From positions 62,001 through 126,000 of the forward strand of contig JAUHXK010000006.1 in NCBI GenBank assembly GCA_030427405.1: a stretch of 64,000 nt of DNA, read 5' to 3'. Both the position numbers and the translations under genes were made by a program. Source of the DNA: Alphaproteobacteria bacterium (lineage in GTDB: Bacteria > Pseudomonadota > Alphaproteobacteria > Rhodobacterales > Rhodobacteraceae). Position 1 is the first letter of the stretch. Every line of letters begins with the position of its first letter. The notes under the pieces were generated by a model, which saw only the letters and a list, made by a program, of their open reading frames with translations, was not told where the DNA came from and did no database searches. Below, piece after piece: positions 44,722-53,412 of this stretch.

Positions 44722-46683
44722 TCATTTGGCCAGAGTTTCGGCCAGCCGCATGAGTGTCACCGCCTCGGCCCGGTAGCCGAACGGGTCATCCCCCCTGGCG
44801 TCCGAAGCCAGCGCGATTGCATCCGCATAGGTCCAACTGCCCATGTAGTCGCCTGCGCGCAGCAACTGCCCGAACCCGGCAATGGCAAAGGAAAACGCAA
44901 CATCCTGGGTCAGGCTGCCCTGCCCCGGCAGGATCGGTTGTTCGATCAGCTGGCTATGATCTGTGCCGGGCAATTTGTACCGCATCTTGAAAAACCCGAT
45001 TTCGGCGGTCCCGTCCGCCGCGACATCCCCGGCTGTGTAACGCAGCGGCCCGTTGCGGATGGCGTCCGACCCGATCGGCGTCACTTCGTAGATCGCGGTG
45101 ACGGTGTGTCCCGCGCCGATATCCCCGGCATCGACTTTGTCGTTGGTGAAATCCTCGCGGCGCAGCGCGCGGGTTTCATATCCGATCAGGCGGTATTCAG
45201 CGATCTGGGCCGGGTTGAACTCGACCTGAATCTTGACGTCATTGGCGATGGGGAACAAGGCACCGGTCAATTGATCGACCAGAACTTTCTGCGCTTCGGC
45301 AAGGGTGTCGATATAGGCCGCCTGCCCGTTTCCGTTCTGGGCCAGCGCCTGCATCGTGGCGTCATCCAGATTGCCCCTGCCAAAACCCAGGACACTCAGG
45401 TACGTTCCGCTGTCGCGCTTGTCGGCGATGAACGCCTTGAGCGTTTCGGGGTCCGACAGCCCGACATTGAAATCGCCATCTGTCGCCAGCAGTACACGGG
45501 TGACCTCACCCTGGGCGGCCATGTCTTCGGCAACCTGGTAGGCTTGCTGCAACCCGGCCTGACCCGCAGTCGAGCCTCCGGCCTCAAGCCTGTCCAACGC
45601 GTTCAGGATCGTGTTGCGATCAGACGCATTTGTGGGTTCCAGCACCTGCCCGGCACTGCCCGCATAGGTCACGATCGAAACCTGGTCGTCGGGTCGCAAT
45701 TCCGCCAGCAGCAGGCGAAAGGACTGTTTCAGCAAGGGCAGTTTATCCGCATCCTGCATCGACCCCGAGGTATCGATCAGGAATACAAGGTTCAACGGCG
45801 GGCGATCCGCAATGACCGGCCTTTCGCCCTGCACCCCGATATGCACCAACTGCGTTCCATCATTCCAGGGCGTCGGCGACACCGTGATTGTCGGGCGAAA
45901 CGGATGATCCCCTTCGGGAGCGGGGTAGGAATAAGGGAAATAATTCACCATCTCTTCGACCCGGACCGCATCGCGCGGCGGCATTTGCCCATTCATCAAC
46001 GAGGCGCGCACCACGGCGTAAGAGGCCGTATCGACATCAATCGAAAAGGTCGAAACTGGGGTCTCTGTGGTAACATGCAGCGGGTTTGCCTGCGCATTGG
46101 CAAAAGCCTCGGCATTCTGCTCTGGCATGGGTGCCGGTTCCAGCGCAAGACCCGCCGCCGGAGCGGCAAACCCGGTCAGGCCGGAAACGCTTTGGTTCGG
46201 CGCGACCACCCCTTTGCGCAGCGCCGGGGCGGGTGCCCCAAACTCTTCCACTACGACCGGAGCCTCGGCCATAGGCGCATCGGCTAGCCCTTCGGCATCC
46301 GCGGATTGCAACGTCGCGCTGTCCTGTTTCGCGACCCCCGGCAAAGGCTGCTGCGGGATCGCGCCACGACTTTCGGTCCACGACCCCGGGGGCAGCAAGC
46401 TGTCCCGCGTCTGCGGGACGATCATGATCATTGCGACGGCGGCAACCGCCGTTGTTGCGGCCAGGGCACCGCGGTGCGACAGGGTATTCAGCATGGATCT
46501 TGCTCCTTTTGTCAGGCGGGCGAACGGGCCGCGCTTGACAATAGGACGGCGGTCACGCGCCGATCCTTGGGCCGCTTCAAAATTTTCCTGCGCCCGCGCA
46601 AGGTTTTCGGCCTTGCGCCGGGTATCAGGTGTCGGGGTTGCTGCGGCCATCAGGGCCTTGAGGTCATCGAGCTCATCACTCAT
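44722..46683 (-). CDS. Membrane-anchored von Willebrand factor A-domain protein (YfbK-like)
   Basis: A 653-residue protein. A cytosolic N-terminal 70 residues with an acidic/helical start (MSDELDDLKALMAAATPTPD) precede one membrane segment (about 72-88, ALAATTAVAAVAMIMIV). A von Willebrand N-terminal block (about 210-290) comes before the VWA domain with the MIDAS DTSGSMQDADKLP (about 301). A C-terminal region of DUF3520 type follows. The periplasmic part may bind a metal-dependent partner. Its start overlaps the stop of the ECF sigma factor (ATGA), so the two are co-translated. The cytosolic N-terminus could act as an anti-sigma segment; that is inferred from the pairing and shape. Confidence 0.85.
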   Translation of the reverse strand: MSDELDDLKALMAAATPTPDTRRKAENLARAQENFEAAQGSARDRRPIVKRGPFARLTKGARSMLNTLSHRGALAATTAVAAVAMIMIVPQTRDSLLPPGSWTESRGAIPQQPLPGVAKQDSATLQSADAEGLADAPMAEAPVVVEEFGAPAPALRKGVVAPNQSVSGLTGFAAPAAGLALEPAPMPEQNAEAFANAQANPLHVTTETPVSTFSIDVDTASYAVVRASLMNGQMPPRDAVRVEEMVNYFPYSYPAPEGDHPFRPTITVSPTPWNDGTQLVHIGVQGERPVIADRPPLNLVFLIDTSGSMQDADKLPLLKQSFRLLLAELRPDDQVSIVTYAGSAGQVLEPTNASDRNTILNALDRLEAGGSTAGQAGLQQAYQVAEDMAAQGEVTRVLLATDGDFNVGLSDPETLKAFIADKRDSGTYLSVLGFGRGNLDDATMQALAQNGNGQAAYIDTLAEAQKVLVDQLTGALFPIANDVKIQVEFNPAQIAEYRLIGYETRALRREDFTNDKVDAGDIGAGHTVTAIYEVTPIGSDAIRNGPLRYTAGDVAADGTAEIGFFKMRYKLPGTDHSQLIEQPILPGQGSLTQDVAFSFAIAGFGQLLRAGDYMGSWTYADAIALASDARGDDPFGYRAEAVTLMRLAETLAK

Positions 46684-47225
46684 CCCATAAGCTCCTTGTC
46701 TTTCAATGCACGCAAACGTTTTCTGACCTCGGACAATCGCCAGGAAACCGTTCCTTCGGAAACACCCAGAACCGACGCCGCCTGTGCGTGGGTCATGTCA
46801 TCCTCAAGCGTCAGGGCCAGGGTCTGGCGCAGGTCGTCCGGCAGATCATTCATGGCCTGTTGCAGCCAATCCAATGCCGCCGCCGCCTCGGCCTGTTCGG
46901 ACCGTCGCATCAGTTCCACGTCACCCCAGCCCCTGGCCGCACGGTCATGACTGGCCTGCCGCCGCCGGGCATCCTCGGCGGCGTTTACCACCACGCGGTA
47001 CAGCCAGGTTGTGAATTTCGATCGCGCCTGAAACCTGGCAATCTTGGCTGGCAGGGCCGCACAGATATCCTGGGTCAGGTCCTCGGCCGCCTCGACCCGC
47101 CCGGTCAGCCGGAAGGCAAGGCGAAATACACGGTCGTAATGCCGTGCCAACAGGGTCGCAAAGGCCTCTGCGTCCCCGCCTGCGGCCGATCTGGCCAAAT
47201 CTTCATCCGAAGTCATCATCCGCAT
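46680..47225 (-). CDS. ECF RNA polymerase sigma factor
   Basis: About 181 residues, from the ATG at 47225 (ATG at 47219 or 47216 are alternatives; a longer frame reaches 47324 but reads into a non-conserved region). Region 2 is visible in HYDRVFRLAFRLTGRVEAAE, DLTQDICAALP and FTTWLYRVVVNAAEDA. Region 4 is visible in LPDDLRQTLALTLEDDMTHA and the HTH AASVLGVSEGTVSWRLSEVR. It is coupled to the VWA protein gene. Target promoters are not identified. Genes further downstream on the plus strand do not show a clear shared motif. Confidence 0.87.
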   Translation of the reverse strand: MRMMTSDEDLARSAAGGDAEAFATLLARHYDRVFRLAFRLTGRVEAAEDLTQDICAALPAKIARFQARSKFTTWLYRVVVNAAEDARRRQASHDRAARGWGDVELMRRSEQAEAAAALDWLQQAMNDLPDDLRQTLALTLEDDMTHAQAASVLGVSEGTVSWRLSEVRKRLRALKDKELMG

Positions 47226-47293
47226 CTCGGTATATAAGACGCGAGCCACTTCCCGATCCTTGGCCGAACCAGAGAAAAAAATATTGCGGACCG

Positions 47294-48874
47294 TCAGAAA
47301 TGTTTCGCCGAGGCCGTCTGCCAATCGGCCGCAAAGGCCGCCGGAACCGCATCACCAAGCAACGATTTGTCGTCGATAAGGGTGTAGAGCTCGGCATAAG
47401 AATGCTCTTTCTCGTCCGATGTACGGCGGCGAATGTCGGCAGGTTCAAGCTGGGAAACCGCGTCCTTGCCCATCGCGCCCAGGATCTCGCAAAAGCTTTC
47501 GACCGTTGCGGCGTGATAGCGCGCCACCCGGATGCGTTTCTGCGGCACGTTCACGGCCCGGCCCCGGATCGGGTCCTGGGTGGCCACGCCCGAAGGACAC
47601 CGGTTGGTATTGCAATGCAACGCCTGTATGCAGCCAACGGCAAACATCATCGCCCGCGCCGCGTTGCACATATCTGCCCCCAGCGCACATTTTTCGATCA
47701 TGTCATACCCGGACGCCACCTTGCCTGAACAGATGATCCGTATCTTGTCGCGCAACCCCACGCCGCGCAGGCAGTTGTTGACGAATATCAGCGCCTCGTT
47801 CAGGGGCATGCCCAAACGGTTGGTAAATTCCACCGGTGCCGCGCCTGTGCCGCCCTCGGCCCCGTCAATGGTTATGAAATCCGGCAGGATACCGGTTTCC
47901 AGCATGGCTTTGCAGATCGCCATAAACTCGGACGGGCGACCGATGCACAGTTTGAAACCGACAGGTTTGCCGCCCGACAGGCTGCGCAGGTGCTGGACAA
48001 AGTTCATCAACCCGGTCGGGCCATCAAAGGCGGAATGGGTCGGCGGCGAGATCACATCCTCATGAACCGGCACCCCGCGAATTTCGGCTATTTCTTCATC
48101 AACCTTGGCGGCAGGCAGCACCCCCCCATGTGACGGCTTGGCCCCCTGCGAAAGCTTGATCTCGATTGCCTTGACCACATCCTTTTTTGCCCTTTCAGCA
48201 AACAGGGTCTCGTCGAAACCGCCCTCGGCTGTCCGGCAGCCAAAATACCCGGTTCCGATTTGCCATATGATATCTCCGCCTTCGGCCAGGTGGTGTGGGG
48301 ACAGGCCGCCTTCGCCGGTGTTATGCGCAAAGCCCCCATCTTTGGCCCCGCCGTTTAACGCCTTGATCGCATTGGCGCTGAGGGCACCAAAGCTCATTGC
48401 CGAGACATTCAATCGCGAGGCCAGGTAAGGTCGCTGGCATTGCGGCCCGCCCAGCTGCACGCGTTTTTCGGTATCGGGGACATGCTTGGGCGCCAGTGAG
48501 TGATTGACCCGGTGATACCCGCAGGCCGTGATGTCGTATTGGGTTCCAAACGCCTGCGTATCCTGCTGGCCCTTTGCCCGCGAATAGACCAAGGCCCGAA
48601 TGATCCGGTTATAGGGCCTGCCGCTTTCGTTGGTTTCCACGAAATACTGCCGGATTTCAGGGCTGACAAATTCGAGCATGTACCGAAAATGGCCCAACAC
48701 CGGATAGTTGTTCAGAACGTTGTGCTTGGTGGTCAGCATATCATACAGCCCGATCACCGCATAAGGCACCAGGACCACCAGCAACCAATAGGCCGGGGGC
48801 CACATGGTACCCAGCAAAACGGTCAGCGGCAGGCCGACATAGGTCAAAATGTAATAAAGCCTGCGAACGATCAT
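47294..48874 (-). CDS. FMN-binding glutamate-synthase-family protein
   Basis: A 526-residue protein. Two hydrophobic segments at the N-terminus (LTYVGLPLTVLLGTMW and WLLVVLVPYAVIGLYDML) anchor it. The rest is the FMN domain of the glutamate synthase large subunit (GltB_S type), with NVSAMSFGALSANAIKALN, EGGLSPHHLAEGGDIIWQIG, IDGAEGGTGAAPVEF and the iron-sulfur cysteine cluster CIQALHCNTNRCPSGVATQ. It lacks the glutaminase domain of a true glutamate synthase, so it probably uses ammonia or another electron/substrate pair. It lies 68 bp upstream of the sigma factor gene on the same strand. The function is unclear. Confidence 0.85.
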   Translation of the reverse strand: MIVRRLYYILTYVGLPLTVLLGTMWPPAYWLLVVLVPYAVIGLYDMLTTKHNVLNNYPVLGHFRYMLEFVSPEIRQYFVETNESGRPYNRIIRALVYSRAKGQQDTQAFGTQYDITACGYHRVNHSLAPKHVPDTEKRVQLGGPQCQRPYLASRLNVSAMSFGALSANAIKALNGGAKDGGFAHNTGEGGLSPHHLAEGGDIIWQIGTGYFGCRTAEGGFDETLFAERAKKDVVKAIEIKLSQGAKPSHGGVLPAAKVDEEIAEIRGVPVHEDVISPPTHSAFDGPTGLMNFVQHLRSLSGGKPVGFKLCIGRPSEFMAICKAMLETGILPDFITIDGAEGGTGAAPVEFTNRLGMPLNEALIFVNNCLRGVGLRDKIRIICSGKVASGYDMIEKCALGADMCNAARAMMFAVGCIQALHCNTNRCPSGVATQDPIRGRAVNVPQKRIRVARYHAATVESFCEILGAMGKDAVSQLEPADIRRRTSDEKEHSYAELYTLIDDKSLLGDAVPAAFAADWQTASAKHF

Positions 48875-49190
48875 TTTCGGTCCCCCTGGGTTGCGCGGTT
48901 CCGCGCGGCCTTTGGTCCTGGTTTGCGCGCCAATTCACCCCACCATCGGTATTGGATCGGGCCAGCGCGCCGGTTGCCTTGCAATCGTTGAATAGGTTGA
49001 ACTGGAATTGCAAGCTTTTGAACCGCTTAGGCCGCGTACGCGCGTATATGTGAACCCCGCCTGATCTGCTAACAGGATGGCGGCGCGCTTGATCAGGGTC
49101 ACCGCTGCATGTATGCCAAAGGGCGACACGATCAACGCGGGATCAACACCAGTGGCGATATCGGCACCGGCATTTGCCAGGGGGTCCTTG
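48875..49190. other. 316-bp divergent intergenic region
   Basis: It lies between the glutamate-synthase-like gene (-) and crcB (+) and contains no gene I can support. An 8-bp inverted repeat (CTTGCAAT / ATTGCAAG) is at 48978-49014, with 21 bases between its arms. I looked for the fluoride-riboswitch core in front of crcB and did not recognise it. AGGGGG at about 49179 is the crcB ribosome site. Confidence 0.5.
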
Positions 49191-49559
49191 ATGTACCTGG
49201 CCGTTTTTGTCGGGGGCGCCGCCGGGTCACTGCTGCGCGAAGCCTTTTCGTTCCCCATCCCCGGCCTTGCGGTCCTGACCTCGACCTTTGGCATCAATGT
49301 CGTGGCCTGTTTCATCCTTGGCTGGCTTTATGCGATCCGGCATAGGGTGCACGCCCATGTTCTGCATTTTGGCGCAGTTGGGTTTTGTGGCGGGCTGTCC
49401 ACCTTTTCGTCCTTTGTGGCCGAGCTGGAGCGCATTGCGACCTCTGCCGGGTGGATCGTGGCGGTTGCCCTCTTGGCCGAAATCGCCGTGGGCCTCGGCG
49501 CCGCGATTATCGGCGAAGCGATCGGACGCCGCTATCATGGACGGAATGCACCACCATGA
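49191..49559 (+). CDS. crcB: Fluoride efflux channel subunit CrcB (first copy)
   Basis: A 122-residue Fluc-type membrane protein with four hydrophobic segments. The start at 49191 was chosen because AGGGGG lies 6 bases upstream and an in-frame start at 49077 adds an unrelated tail. Family blocks are GGAAGSLLREAFSF, TFGINVVACFILGWL and GFCGGLSTFSSFVAE. Fluc proteins form dual-topology channels that expel fluoride. The stop overlaps the start of a second CrcB by ATGA. Two adjacent copies suggest a heterodimer with opposite orientations. Confidence 0.88.
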   Translation: MYLAVFVGGAAGSLLREAFSFPIPGLAVLTSTFGINVVACFILGWLYAIRHRVHAHVLHFGAVGFCGGLSTFSSFVAELERIATSAGWIVAVALLAEIAVGLGAAIIGEAIGRRYHGRNAPP

Positions 49560-49918
49560 CCGAGATGTATCTGCACGCCATGTTCGGCCTGGGCGGCGGG
49601 CTGGGAGCGGTCCTGCGGCACTGGCTGGCCCTGCGAGTCGTTCACGACCTGCCCTTTGCCACATTGTTGGTGAACGTTCTGGGCAGCCTGGCGCTGGGTT
49701 TGTGGATCGGGTATCTCGGCGGGTCCGCCGAGATGGGAGAAGAGGAAAAGCGCCTGGTTTTTGGCTTTTGCGGCGGCTTCACCACGTTTTCAAGTTTCGC
49801 CTACCAATCCCTGCAACTGCATCGCGAACGCACCATCGCGCTGGCTGCGGGGAACATCCTGCTCAGCCTCGTGCTGTGTTGGCTGGCCTTGTGGCTGGGG
49901 CTTTTCCTGACAGGTTAA
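49556..49918 (+). CDS. crcB: Fluoride efflux channel subunit CrcB (second copy)
   Basis: A 120-residue Fluc-type protein with GGGLGAVLRHWLAL, TLLVNVLGSLALGLWIG and the Na+/F- region GFCGGFTTFSSFAYQSL. The start at 49556 was chosen because it overlaps the first crcB stop (ATGA). The two proteins differ clearly, as in the CrcB1/CrcB2 pairs of other bacteria. Its stop overlaps the end of the convergent MFS gene by 4 bp, with no terminator visible between them. Confidence 0.88.
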   Translation: MTEMYLHAMFGLGGGLGAVLRHWLALRVVHDLPFATLLVNVLGSLALGLWIGYLGGSAEMGEEEKRLVFGFCGGFTTFSSFAYQSLQLHRERTIALAAGNILLSLVLCWLALWLGLFLTG

Positions 49919-51444
49919 TGGGCCGGCACCCCTGCCTGCGTGCCCGGTTCAGGGGCGCGGCAGAACAGCAGCAGCGGAATGGTCGCCAGCGCCAAAAGCC
50001 CCAGGTTGTTGAACACGGTCAGATAGGAAATCAACTCTGCCTGCCTTGAAATTTCTTGCGCCAGGATCGATGCGCCCTCGGCGCTGTCCGGCGTCAGGCC
50101 CAACGGGCTGAGATAGCTTTGGGCGGCAGGGTTGTATGGCGTCACGTTCCGGGTCAGGTCGGCCGTGTTGATCTGCAATCCGCGCACAACCCAGGTGCCA
50201 ACCACCGAAATCCCGATAGACGATCCCAGTTGGCGGGTTACGTTGAACAGACCCGATGCCTCGTCCTGCCGGGCCTTGCTGATACTTTCAAAAGCCAGGA
50301 TCGACATCGGAACAAAGACCAGGCCCATTCCCAACCCGCTGACGACACCGGGCCAGGCAAGCTGCCAGAAACTGGCGTTCATGTTCAAGGTGCCCAGCAT
50401 GAAATTGCTGACCGCGATCAGGAACAGGCCAATCCCCGCAAGCCAACGAGGATCAAAGCGCGACACCAGAACCGCTCCCGTCAGAACCATCGACAACCCG
50501 GCGGCAAACCCGCGCGGAATGAACAGGTGGCCCGATGCAATGACCGGATAATCCAGAAGGTTCTGAACAAAGGTCGGGAAAATCGCGATGCTTCCGAACA
50601 GTGACATCGCGAAACCGGCGATGATCAGGTTCGACAGGGCAAAGTTGCGATCCGCGAACAGGCGCAGGTCAACAACCGGGGATCTGGTCGTCAGGCCGTG
50701 CACGACAAAGGCAAAGGCCCCAAGAACGGCGGCAATCACGGCAACCTGAATGACATGCGACGACAGCCAGTCCATGGTTTCGCCCTGATCCAGAACGAAT
50801 TGCAGACAGCCGATTCCGATGGCCAGAAAGGCCAGGCCTTTCCAGTCGATGCGGATGTCTTCGGTCTTGTCATCCGGCAACTCTCCGGCCAGCAGCAGCA
50901 GGGCCAGCGCCGCGACGGGAATATTGACGAAAAACACCATCCGCCACGAGAAATACTCGGTCAGGATCGCACCCACGGTGGGGCCCAGCACCGGGGCCAC
51001 CACGACACCCAGACCGAAAACGGCCATCGCCTGACCCCGCTTTTCGCGCGGAAAGGCATCAAACAGGATGGATTGCGACAGCGGAATAAGGAAAGCGCCG
51101 AACATGCCTTGCGCCAGACGGAAGGCGACGATGGTCTCTAGGCTCCAGGACAGGCCGCACATGACCGACATGACGGCAAACCCGGTGACCGCCGTCAGGA
51201 TCAACCGCCGCCGCCCCACCCGCCGCGCGACAAAGCCGGTCAGGGGCATGACCACCACAGCGGACACGATATAGCTGGTCAGAATCCAAGTGGCCTGATC
51301 CGTCGTCGCCCCAAAGGCCGCCTGAATATGCGGCAGCGCCACGTTGACGATGGTGCTGTCCAGAACTTCCAGAATGGCGCTGAACACCACGGCAACCACG
51401 ATGACCGGATTGACCCGGCCTTCTGCGGCTGCAGACTGCGTCAT
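49915..51444 (-). CDS. emrB: DHA2-family MFS multidrug efflux transporter (EmrB type)
   Basis: A 509-residue protein with about 14 hydrophobic segments, as in DHA2 transporters. Motif A-like VARRVGRRRLILTAVTGFAV, and motif C region GLGVVVAPVLGPTVGAIL near residue 150, are visible. The opening FSAILEVLDSTIVNVALPHI fits the family. It pairs with the HlyD-type adaptor whose gene precedes it (ATGA overlap). This layout is the EmrAB type, which exports hydrophobic toxins across both membranes with a TolC-like duct. Substrate and regulator are not seen. Confidence 0.9.
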   Translation of the reverse strand: MTQSAAAEGRVNPVIVVAVVFSAILEVLDSTIVNVALPHIQAAFGATTDQATWILTSYIVSAVVVMPLTGFVARRVGRRRLILTAVTGFAVMSVMCGLSWSLETIVAFRLAQGMFGAFLIPLSQSILFDAFPREKRGQAMAVFGLGVVVAPVLGPTVGAILTEYFSWRMVFFVNIPVAALALLLLAGELPDDKTEDIRIDWKGLAFLAIGIGCLQFVLDQGETMDWLSSHVIQVAVIAAVLGAFAFVVHGLTTRSPVVDLRLFADRNFALSNLIIAGFAMSLFGSIAIFPTFVQNLLDYPVIASGHLFIPRGFAAGLSMVLTGAVLVSRFDPRWLAGIGLFLIAVSNFMLGTLNMNASFWQLAWPGVVSGLGMGLVFVPMSILAFESISKARQDEASGLFNVTRQLGSSIGISVVGTWVVRGLQINTADLTRNVTPYNPAAQSYLSPLGLTPDSAEGASILAQEISRQAELISYLTVFNNLGLLALATIPLLLFCRAPEPGTQAGVPAH

Positions 51445-52427
51445 TGTGCGGCCTGCGGTGCCGCGGTCGTATCCACGGTGACCTTGCTGCTGCCACCGAC
51501 GCGCAGCGCGGCATCCGTGGCATCAAGCCGGATGCGCACCGGGAAACGGCGCGTGACCTTGACCCAGTTTCCGCTGGAATTCTCGGACGGCAGCAGCGAG
51601 AACGTGTCCCCCGACCCCCGCCCGATCGAAGCGACCTGTCCGGTCAGGGTCACGCCGGGCAGCATGTCCACATTGATCTTGACGGGTTGGCCCGGACGAA
51701 TTCTGGGCAGCGCGGTTTCCTTGAAATTCGCATCGACCCACCAATCGTCCGACTCGACGATGGAAAATTGCGGTGCATTGGCCGAGACCGACGAACCGGG
51801 GCGCAGCGTCAGGTTGGCGATCCAGCCATCGGCCGTTGCATAAACCTTGGTCCAGGCCAGATCCGCCTCGGCGATGCGCAGCTGCGCGCGGGACGACAGA
51901 ACCGCATCCCGCTTGGCCGCCAAACCGCTTTGCAGGGCCAGCAAGTTGGACTGGTTCGTCGTCAGCCGGGCCGAGGCCTCGGCGAAATCGGACATGGTCT
52001 GGTCAAGCGAGGCCTGCGCCAAATCCCCGTCCGAGAACAGCGCTCGGGCGCGTTCCAGGTTCGAATTGGCGGTGTCAAAGGCCGATTGCGCGCTGTCCAC
52101 TGCCGCCTGGGCGGATGCTATTCCCGTTCCATAGGATTCGGCCTGTTGAATGGCGCTGTCCAGGTCTGCCCGTGCCTGATCGACGGCGGCGCTGAACTGC
52201 GTATCGTCGATGGTAAACAAAAGCTCTCCGGCTTTGACGGGCTGGTTCTCTGATACCAGAACCTGCGATACCTGACCGGTCACCTGTGCCGCCACATAGA
52301 TGATGTTCGCGCCGATATAGGCGTCCTTGGTCGACGGAAAGCGTTCCTCGTGCCGCCAATACAGGAACAGCGCGGCGCCAATCCCGGCCAGCAGGGCGAT
52401 AACGGCAAGACCTTTGAGCGATTTCAT
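51441..52427 (-). CDS. emrA: EmrA-type HlyD-family membrane-fusion adaptor
   Basis: A 328-residue adaptor. A membrane segment (GLAVIALLAGIGAALFLYW) is followed by the lipoyl half (YVAAQVTGQVSQVLVSENQP), an Ala/Gln-rich coiled coil and the barrel half (TKVYATADGWIANLTLRPGS, then IRPGQPVKINVDMLPGVTL). This matches EmrA. It overlaps the MFS gene downstream by 4 bp, and lies 33 bp after cyoD on the same strand, so it may share the cyo transcript. Confidence 0.88.
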   Translation of the reverse strand: MKSLKGLAVIALLAGIGAALFLYWRHEERFPSTKDAYIGANIIYVAAQVTGQVSQVLVSENQPVKAGELLFTIDDTQFSAAVDQARADLDSAIQQAESYGTGIASAQAAVDSAQSAFDTANSNLERARALFSDGDLAQASLDQTMSDFAEASARLTTNQSNLLALQSGLAAKRDAVLSSRAQLRIAEADLAWTKVYATADGWIANLTLRPGSSVSANAPQFSIVESDDWWVDANFKETALPRIRPGQPVKINVDMLPGVTLTGQVASIGRGSGDTFSLLPSENSSGNWVKVTRRFPVRIRLDATDAALRVGGSSKVTVDTTAAPQAAQ

Positions 52428-52460
52428 CCTTAACCTCGTGCTTCTTCCCGCCGTAGGGCG

Positions 52461-52787
52461 TTACATGACGTGCATATGCATCCGGTGAGCCAGGTTGCCC
52501 AGGATCCAAACGGTTCCGCAAATGATGATAAGCAGCACAAGCGTTGAGAACAGGACCAGGTCCAGGTCTTCACGGCTGCTGCGCCGCCGGTCGATATGCA
52601 GAAAATAGACCAGCTGCACCACAAGTTGCGCCAAACCCAACAGGCCGATCGCAAGGTAGACGCCCGGCGTTTCGATCCCGAACCGATACGCAATCGCAAA
52701 CACCGCCAGGGTCAGACCCAGCGAACCGCCAAAGCCGATCAGGTACCTGCGCCGTTCGCGCCGATGCATCTCAGACCGTCTATCCAT
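52461..52787 (-). CDS. cyoD: Cytochrome bo3 quinol oxidase subunit IV
   Basis: A 108-residue protein with three hydrophobic segments (IGFGGSLGLTLAVFAIAY, LAIGLLGLAQLVVQLVYFLH and LVLFSTLVLLIIICGTVW). It matches the small subunit CyoD of bo3-type oxidases, with the LVVQLVYFLHID core. It overlaps the cyoC stop by 8 bp. The subunit assists assembly of the oxidase. Confidence 0.87.
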   Translation of the reverse strand: MDRRSEMHRRERRRYLIGFGGSLGLTLAVFAIAYRFGIETPGVYLAIGLLGLAQLVVQLVYFLHIDRRRSSREDLDLVLFSTLVLLIIICGTVWILGNLAHRMHMHVM

Positions 52788-53412
52788 AGGCCAAACCTCC
52801 GAAATAAACGATGGTGATGATACCGATCCAGATCAGATCGAGGAAATGCCAGAACAGGGCCAGCCGCACGACGCGCGACTTGATCCGGTCCGTCATCCCC
52901 ATGACCCGCAGCTGAATACCCAGAACGATCAGCCACAAACACCCGGCGGCGACGTGCAGCCCGTGCAACGGCACCAACCCAAAAAAGGCCGAAAGAAAGC
53001 CGCTGCGTTGCGGCACGCCCCCCTTTTCGGCCATCGCCATGAAATCGCGCACCTCCAGAACAAGAAAGCTGAGCCCAAGAACAAGCGTCACCGCGAACCA
53101 GAACACAATACGCACGCGCGGCAGGTTGTATTTCAGCGCCAGCATTGCAAGCCCGACGGTCAGGCTGCTGGTCAGCAGGATAAGGGTCTGCGCAAAAATG
53201 CTGTGAAGATCGAACAGTTCATGCGGGCCCGGACCGCCCGCCTGGGCGTCGATCATGGTGATATAGATGGCAAACATCAGCCCGAAATAAACCAGGTCGC
53301 TCATCAGAAAGACCCAGAAGCCGAAAGTTACGACCTCGGTCGCCTTGTGCGCACTGGCGTGGCGCTCCCCCAGGTTGATCCCCGGATAGCTGTGTGTCGG
53401 CGCCCGCTTCAT
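52780..53412 (-). CDS. cyoC: Cytochrome bo3 quinol oxidase subunit III
   Basis: A 210-residue membrane protein of the heme-copper oxidase subunit III family. Five hydrophobic segments are seen, with FGFWVFLMSDLVYFGLMFA near the N-terminus and FFGLVPLHGLHVAAGCLWL later, then WHFLDLIWIGIITIVYF at the end. It stabilises the oxidase core. It overlaps cyoB by 4 bp (ATGA) and cyoD by 8 bp. Confidence 0.9.
   Translation of the reverse strand: MKRAPTHSYPGINLGERHASAHKATEVVTFGFWVFLMSDLVYFGLMFAIYITMIDAQAGGPGPHELFDLHSIFAQTLILLTSSLTVGLAMLALKYNLPRVRIVFWFAVTLVLGLSFLVLEVRDFMAMAEKGGVPQRSGFLSAFFGLVPLHGLHVAAGCLWLIVLGIQLRVMGMTDRIKSRVVRLALFWHFLDLIWIGIITIVYFGGLAYG

Noticed and set aside
44716..46287. 523-residue plus-strand ORF
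   Set aside because: It covers the VWA gene on the opposite strand and lacks any family signature.
49014..49190. Fluoride riboswitch before crcB
   Set aside because: I searched for the conserved crcB-motif core by eye and did not find it. A covariance search would settle this.
48935..49315. 126-residue minus-strand ORF upstream of crcB
   Set aside because: It overlaps the real crcB start, has no ribosome site and no family I recognise. It is probably a shadow that extends into the intergenic region.
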